In this document: one piece after another, positions 57,836-64,000 of the stretch
Layout: each line of letters starts with the position of its first letter
Position numbering within the stretch: position 1 is the first letter of the stretch
Assembly: GCA_964058845.1 (NCBI GenBank)
Contig: CAXKVR010000008.1
Coordinates: 1-64,000 of the forward strand
Source of the DNA: Carex sylvatica
Taxonomy: Eukaryota > Streptophyta > Magnoliopsida > Poales > Cyperaceae
Length of the DNA: 64,000 nt
Reading direction: 5' to 3'
Position numbers and translations under genes: made by a program
Notes under the pieces: model-generated
Seen by the model: only the letters and a program-made list of their open reading frames with translations
Databases searched by the model: none
What the model was told of the DNA's origin: nothing

Positions 57836-58014
57836 GAGTGCATATCCTCTGAGATATCTCAACTTTTGCGTGACCGACGTGTCCGGTGTCTATTCGGGGT
57901 GATGTAGGGGGGCAGTATTTTGTTTGCTTTGAGATTCGTGCAGAACGTCTTTAAACGGTTGAGATTTTCCATAAAATCACGCAAAGTTTGAGATACCTCA
58001 GAGGATACGAATTT
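57836..58014. mobile_element. MITE, copy 4 of the CATCCTCTGAG family, with 9-bp TSD
   Basis: The best preserved copy (179 bp). The left end is GAGTGCATATCCTCTGAGAT and the right end the near complement ATCCTCTGAG-type sequence ending in ACGAATTT. The next ~20 bp of each arm pair (ctcaacttttgcgtga and tcacgcaaagtttgag). GCTGGAGAG at 57827-57835 is repeated at 58015-58023, a perfect 9-bp TSD that points to the Mutator superfamily. It ends 355 bp upstream of the lipase start codon. Confidence 0.9.
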
Positions 58015-58369
58015 GCTGGAGAGTCCATCCAAAGTTGACGACGGTGTAATCTTCTAAGTTGCCGTGCTGAAATTATGTAAAAGATAATGCTCTCACAGTG
58101 GATCCCACATGATTTGAATAATTGAATTGCTTTTCTAGCACAAAATTCGGATGCATGAAATTTCTCCGAAAAAGGGGAAGAAGATTTAAAGGAGAAATAT
58201 GGGAAAATAAAACTAAAACTAAAACTAAAACGGGGAAAAAGGAGAGAGGGAGCGCGGGACGATCTCTTTCTCCTCCGGGAGATCTCTCGCGCGAAAATCC
58301 CCTAACAAATTAAATTAAAGCTAAATTAAAACAAAATTAGGGGATCAAATCCAACTGTCGTATCAACGG

Positions 58370-61300
58370 ATGGCCACAGCGGAGGCTGCTGTGGCGGCCG
58401 CTGGAGGGGCAGTGCTGCTGTATCTGGCACTGGTATATCGCCTTTCGCATCAGGATGAGTCAGAACGGGGAGAAAGAGATGACGAGGAGGAGGAGGAGAG
58501 TAGATGGCCTGATATGCCACCTTCCACGTGGCTGGAAGGTTTGACGGTTGCAACCAGGACGGTGCTGCTCGCTTGCGGGGAAACGATCGGGAAATGGCCG
58601 ATTGGGGATCTCGCATTTGGTATCAACCGCCAGATGAAACGCCAGGTTACTATCATTCATTCATATCCTTTGCCGAATGTTCTTTATATTTTTTAGGGTA
58701 TCCAAGGGAAGGGGCTCAAAAATAAAGTTAATATCTGGTGGTAGTGTAATTTAAGTTTCATTGATCAATGAAACGGGCTCCTCATGCCCTTTTTTTTTAA
58801 GTTATTTGGTGGTAGTATTGGCAACACCTAATCTCTTGAATTTCTGTCATAAATGTTCAAATTGCTTATATAATTTGAATAACTAAATGGCATTTATTGA
58901 TGAATTTCCAAATTCTGACCTCTTGAGATAAGCATAGATATGGGCAATCAATTTGGTTAAATTAAAGGAATAAAAATGGTATGCACACCTGGTAAAAACC
59001 AAAATATCATCAATATGCTGCCCTGCAAAATAAGGAATGTCTTATGCACCCTTCTAAATAGTGAGAATTATACAGAGATCTCGATTTTTCAAAAGTACCT
59101 GAACCACCATTCCCTTCTCTAAGATTTGGCAACACACAACCAGAATTTCTTGGCATGCTTTGAAGAGAAAACGCATATCCAGGGACACATAATCTCTTCA
59201 AGTTAGGATATATTCCTATTTAGAGGGATTCATGGACATAAATATTTTTCATTCAATGCTCATTCACATTGTTTTTTTTTTTGCTTTATATGTCAATATT
59301 GCAGGGTAGCATGCAACATAAATATCCGGGGACACATAAGCAATTTTTCCTGCAAGTTAGGATATATGCCTATTTAGAGGGATTCAAGGGCATAAATATT
59401 ATTCATTCAATTCTTATTCACATTGTTTTTTTTTGCTTTATATGTCAATATTGCAGGGTAGCTTGCAACATGAGTATGCAGGGAGTGATTGTGTGCGACT
59501 AAGTGGATGTGAAACTTTGTCAGAGCTAACTGAGCTGTTGAGATACTTGAACCTCTGCATGTACTTCTCCAAGATGTCTTTTCCTGCTTTTCTAGAATTT
59601 GGCCGGTATGACCAAGAGAGTATTCTCCTTCACAAGCCTAAGGCGAGGGTACGTAAGTATCGTGACAGAACTGTTTTCTTTTTACCGTGTGGTTCCGTTA
59701 TGATTTTTTGCAGTCTTTGGTTTTGGTGAGATCTGGATATTAACTGGGAATGACTGGTTGGCAGGTTACTACTGAGTCTATTTGAGCCAAAAGTTATTCC
59801 TTACTTTAGTTGACAGTAATTGAAGGATTGAAAATATAAAGCCAAATTAAGCAAAAATGCCTAACCGGTCACATAACTTATTGCCAGGGTTCAATTGAGG
59901 CAAATTGTGTTGAATTTGATGATAATAAATTGATCTTAATTGAGTACAATGTAGGAAGTTAATCCGAACAGAATTAGAATTGAAACATTCTTCTTAAATT
60001 AACTGGAAATATAGAGAGAACAAACCTGGAGAATCTTGTAAATTATGGTCTGTAATGAAAGGCATTCTCCTTGTGTTGCTACTATGAAGCAACTGGGCTC
60101 TTTCTTTGGTTATCCCATTAGCAAAAATAGGTTCAACTGGCACCCAGTAGAATCTAAGGCAACCAAACACAGAGTCCCTTAAGCCAAAATGGAATCACAG
60201 TTAGTCAAGACATTCAAGTACGGAATGTAATCCTTTGATAGATTTTTTTCTTTGTACTTCTCATCCATTCAATTGGAGAAAACATATTTTTATAATACAT
60301 AGCTGGCCTCCTACATGGAAATAAAATAATAGAAAATTGGTTACTGGAATCATTGGATAAAATCTACTCAATATGTCGGTATCACATATGAGCTTACTTC
60401 TCAAATGAAGTTAACTGAATGGGGTGACTCATCTTATATATGACTCTTGGTACACGATAGGTTCCAGATTTAGTTAGAGATACTAAAAATTGAATTTCGC
60501 ATTAAAGTATATAAACACCTGTAATCTATTACCCTCGACCGAATTTCCAATGTGTTTGAGCTCATAATGATATATGCAACAATATGGTACACTCGACTGA
60601 ATTTCCAATGTGTTTGAGCTCGTAATGAGATATACAACAATATGGTCAAATTTCAAGAATTGTTTAAATAAGATACTAACAGATGATGTGAAATTTGGTT
60701 CAATTGATAATGGTGTTCCTTGACTGAGTGAAAATCGGGTCATATTGAGGCTGTCTTATCTGGAATTAATCTAGGATCGATTCAAATTTGCACAATTAGA
60801 GTTGATTGAAGCTAAATTGTACTCTTGAGACGAGTTACTGGCTCACTGCTGTTTCCATTGTCCAATTTGGATATTTTTTTTCTTATTTCTCACTCCTCAA
60901 AAATGGAAAACACATTGCAGCTGATGAAACCTGCCTTCACTATAGTGCGGGATTCCAACTCCAAGTGCTTTCTCCTTATAATACGTGGTGCCACCACCAC
61001 AACTGATAGGCTGACTGCCGCTACTGGAGCTGAGGTCCCCTTCCACCATGTGATCTTAAACAATGGAAAGGTTGAAAATTTGGTCTTGGGACACGCCCAT
61101 TGTGGTATGCTGGCTGCTGCCAGGTGGATAGCACAACTTGCCATACCATGCCTTCATGAGGGGCTTGGTCAATTTCCAGATTATGAAGTCAAGGTATGTA
61201 CATCAATTATGTAGCTAATGTAACAATTGTTATTGGGAATTTAAGTTGATCTTTTATATACTAAGAGTGAGGCTACGGTACTATGCATAGCGCACTTTAT

Positions 61301-64000
61301 TTTTGTACTACAAATCCATATCTTTGATTTCAAAGTCTAAATAGGCAATCCAAACCGTTCATCATTATCTCCAATTCATATGAAAATATACTTGGAGACC
61401 AAATTTTACATCTTTTAGAATCTTTTTACTATTTTTTTTAGACAGGTAGAAGATCACTACTTTCGAATGGTCTAGAATCTTTAGATCAAGTGATTTTGTA
61501 CCTAATTAAAAAAGTAGTTAAAAAATTCTATAAAATGTAAAATTTGGCATCCAAACATATTTTCATATGGAGATCATGTTAAGTGGAATGGATGGACTAC
61601 GAAATTGAAGATATGCATCCATAGTATGGACCAAAGTGTGCTATGCATAATACTGTAGCCTCACTCTATATACTAATGACAGAATTTGCTGCAAAACAAA
61701 CAATTAGTGACATGTTCCACATTCTTTGAATTTATACATCAAGAATATTGTGTAGGACAGGTAAAAACCATAGCCAAACTTATAATGGGGTTGGAAGTTG
61801 GTAGTTTTTTGCACACTCTGGGTGTGTGCTAGGGACATTTTAGGCAATTCTTTGTGTTGAGTGTCCTTCAGCAATTCACTGCTAAGGGATGATCAAGGAA
61901 TTCTGTGTCAATACTGGTTCTGTATCCCTCATTATTCTTTTTAAATTCAGGTAATGGGACATTCCATGGGAGCTGGTATAGGAGCTATTTTGACACATAT
62001 ACTTAGAGAGCGAGAGGAGTTCTCCTCCTGTACCTGTCTTGCATTTGCCCCTGGTATGTGTCTTTACAGGAACTTTATTTTATTTATGTATTTTGGTGCT
62101 TATCTTCAGCCTTACTTGATCTGGTTCTTTAGTCCATGTATTTTATCACGATAGTTCTTCATGGACTTTTGAGTTGGGAGATTTCAGTAATTTATATGTC
62201 ATGCTCGGTATTGGTACTGCACAGAGGTTATTTTTTTATTTGTTTAACAAGTTTATGTTTGAGTTCATTAATAAAAAAAAAAAAGTTTCATGTTTTTGTT
62301 ATTTTTTCTTCAACTTGGAAGCAATTGTTGCTTATATTAAACTCTAGTCACCAGGCTTAATATAGTAAGCAAATAAAGATAAACAAATTTGAATAGTACT
62401 AGACTGATAATGAACCGAGTTCTAGCACTCTTCCTAATAGCAGTGCTATTCTGTGCAAAGGTTGTTGCCAGACAATTTTGCTATTCGCAAAGAGTGTCAT
62501 CCACTGTTCCATTGCTCTTCCACAACCAGTCTTTTTTACCACTTCTCTACCATATTTTTCCATCTACATCTTTTGTAGCACTATTCTGTGTATTTCCAAA
62601 CTACCAGAGTACTTTCATTTTAGGATATTAATGGTTGAGATATATGGATATTGCCCATGATTTAGTTGTATTGTTTTCCTGTTCATTTTTCTATGTAGCT
62701 GCTTGCTTGACATGGGAGTTAGCTGAGTCGGGAAAAGACTTCATTACCTCTCTTGTCAATAGAAATGATGCTGTTCCCTCTTTTTGTAAGATTTCTGCTG
62801 CCAGAGTTCGATCTGAGGTAACTTATAAGAAAGTAATTCAAAGTTGCAGTATATGCCTACATCACACCCCATCATCAATAGAAGCACCTAGGGTGCTGAA
62901 ACAAATTTACCTGTTTCTCTAAATTACAACTTGACTCATTTAACCCAATTAGGAGTTACAAAATTTAACCCAGGAAGGGTTTACTTCTGATAAATTTTAC
63001 CTTAAGTTTAGCAATTTTCCATGAATTATCCCTCGGTTGTGCAATCCTGATTTGATTATGAATTAACTTAGCCTCAAGTTACCCTATATTTTGTGATCAG
63101 ATATTAAATCATTCATCAATTACCTGGAAAAAGGAAAATGGAAGTCCAAAAGAAGTAACTGTAAAATGCATGCCTAGCATGAATGATGATAGGTTTTACC
63201 TCAATATGGGGAGACGCAAGTTCAGTTTCTACAATAGGCATCCAAGGGATGCGGGGGTTAACGTGGCCCTTATTTAATAAAAAAAAAGAACAACTGTACC
63301 AATAAAATTCTGGCATTTGACACAACCTAAACTGTACCAAGCTGTATACCTTGCATCTGTTTAATATTTTGGCAACTTTCTCAAACTTTAATTTTGTTCT
63401 CTGTAGTCAATATGGTATTGATAAATCTTGTATTTGCAATCTTGTGAAGGTGATGGCATCATCATGGAGGAATAATATGAGGGAAGGGATGCGACTTAAT
63501 AAATTATTTAATTTTGTAAATGGCCATGCAGAGAAGATCAGATCTCATCTGGCATCCATGTCAGGTTCATTAGTCAAGGTAGCTAATTCTACTGTGGCGG
63601 TCCAGTGCAATGGGTCTAGTCTTTCTGAGGTACCCTTTTTTTTATCTGATTACCAAGTTTTACACATTGTAATATGAACTAGTCATAGTTGTTTTGGTTT
63701 TATTAATTCCCGACGACTATCATTGTCATAGATGCCAGTTGCTCTAAATTTTGTATTCAGTAGATACATTGGAAATATTGGGTTTAACTTGACACAAAAG
63801 AAAGAATAAAAATATTTGTAGTCTGCCCAAAAATTCCAATTGAGCCAAGTGGACTATTATAAAAAAAAAACATGGAAAACATAAATAAATTTAATTGCAA
63901 AAGCTTAAATTTTGCATTGACAAAGAAAAGGAACTTATGAACAATTTGTTGTATCCCAGCCTTTGATAAAAAATACAGCAAATGGCACTACCAATGGTAC
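58370..64000 (+). CDS. Class-3 lipase with Lipase3_N domain (sn-1 diacylglycerol lipase-like), 3' end outside the window
   Basis: Exons seen: 58370-58645, 59457-59648, 60921-61193, 61951-62053, 62699-62817 and 63450-63629, all in phase, 381 codons so far. The N-terminus has a hydrophobic stretch (AAAGGAVLLYLALVYRL), an acidic linker and STWLEGLTVATRTVLLACGE-TIGKWPIGDLAFGI (Lipase3_N). The lipase core has LMKPAFTIVRDS, LLIIRGATTTTDRLTAATGA, LGHAHCGMLAAARWIA and the nucleophile elbow VMGHSMGAG (Ser in GHSMG, exon 4), then FAP-AACLTWELAESGKDFITS and NRNDAVPSF with a candidate acidic catalytic residue. It matches the plant family of Arabidopsis At3g14075 (from memory), predicted membrane-associated acylglycerol lipases. 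The final histidine-bearing and C-terminal exons lie beyond 64000. MITEs sit upstream and in intron 3. Confidence 0.93.
59173..59480. repeat. ~150-bp tandem duplication spanning a 3' splice site in lipase intron 1
   Basis: The block 'gttaggatatat(t/g)cctatttagagggattca' starts at 59202 and again at 59356. 'gctttatatgtcaatattgcagggtagc(a/t)tgcaacat' occurs near 59283 and near 59436. The second copy is the true acceptor and start of exon 2. The first carries the same acceptor plus ~20 exon-like bases. Confidence 0.9.
61265..61666. mobile_element. Mutator-type MITE with perfect 10-bp TSD, in lipase intron 3
   Basis: A 402-bp palindrome with ends GAGTGAGGCTACGGTACTAT and its near complement ACTGTAGCCTCACTC. 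It is flanked by TATATACTAA at 61255-61264 and 61667-61676. The arms carry 'gcatagcgcac', 'ttggagaccaaattttaca' and 'atggagatcatg', shared with the 25.9-kb element. Confidence 0.92.

Overview
The window is nuclear DNA of a flowering plant, most likely a eudicot. The genes have many short GT-AG introns, the intergenic DNA is AT-rich, and the transposon families are plant types. The best protein matches are to plant-only families (PPR, TOC159 preprotein receptor, VAMP72 longin SNARE, PMEI, FAR1-like). No bacterial operon, CRISPR array or organelle gene block is visible. Exon boundaries below come from splice signals, reading phase and remembered family sequences, not from transcripts.

Layout. 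1-1.8 kb and 7.8-8.8 kb are retroelement-like sequence that shares GTGCG/CGCAC palindromic repeats. 2.9-6.1 kb (+) is a VAMP724-like R-SNARE gene. 8.88-9.41 kb is a hAT-type element with an 8-bp target-site duplication (TSD). 10.47 kb (+) is a possible small-peptide gene behind a TATA box. 12.2-16.7 kb (-) is a four-exon TOC159-family gene. 17.5-19.1 kb (+) is a 5'-truncated PPR pseudogene. 20.9-22.6 kb (-) is the complex I subunit NDUFS5. 22.6-27.7 kb is repeat-rich. 27.73-32.45 kb is a putative non-autonomous Helitron on the minus strand carrying fragments of at least three unrelated genes. 33.6-36.8 kb (-) is a seven-exon LCM-type methyltransferase. 37.7-39.5 kb (+) is a FAHD1-like acylpyruvase. 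41.5-42.5 kb (-) is a broken pectin methylesterase inhibitor gene, followed by a LINE tail. 44.7-55.3 kb is a retrotransposon-rich block: a copia remnant, a FAR1-like pseudogene and a nearly full-length copia on the minus strand. 56.9-64 kb (+) is a class-3 (diacylglycerol-type) lipase gene that runs off the right edge.

The intact genes are unlinked housekeeping functions: vesicle fusion, chloroplast import, respiration, small-molecule metabolism and lipid hydrolysis. No pathway cluster is apparent. The most interesting material is the mobile fraction. It includes the gene-capturing Helitron, a MITE family with four copies each beside a gene start, long-palindrome MITEs with 9-10 bp TSDs inside introns, and a second first-exon-like sequence upstream of the lipase gene.
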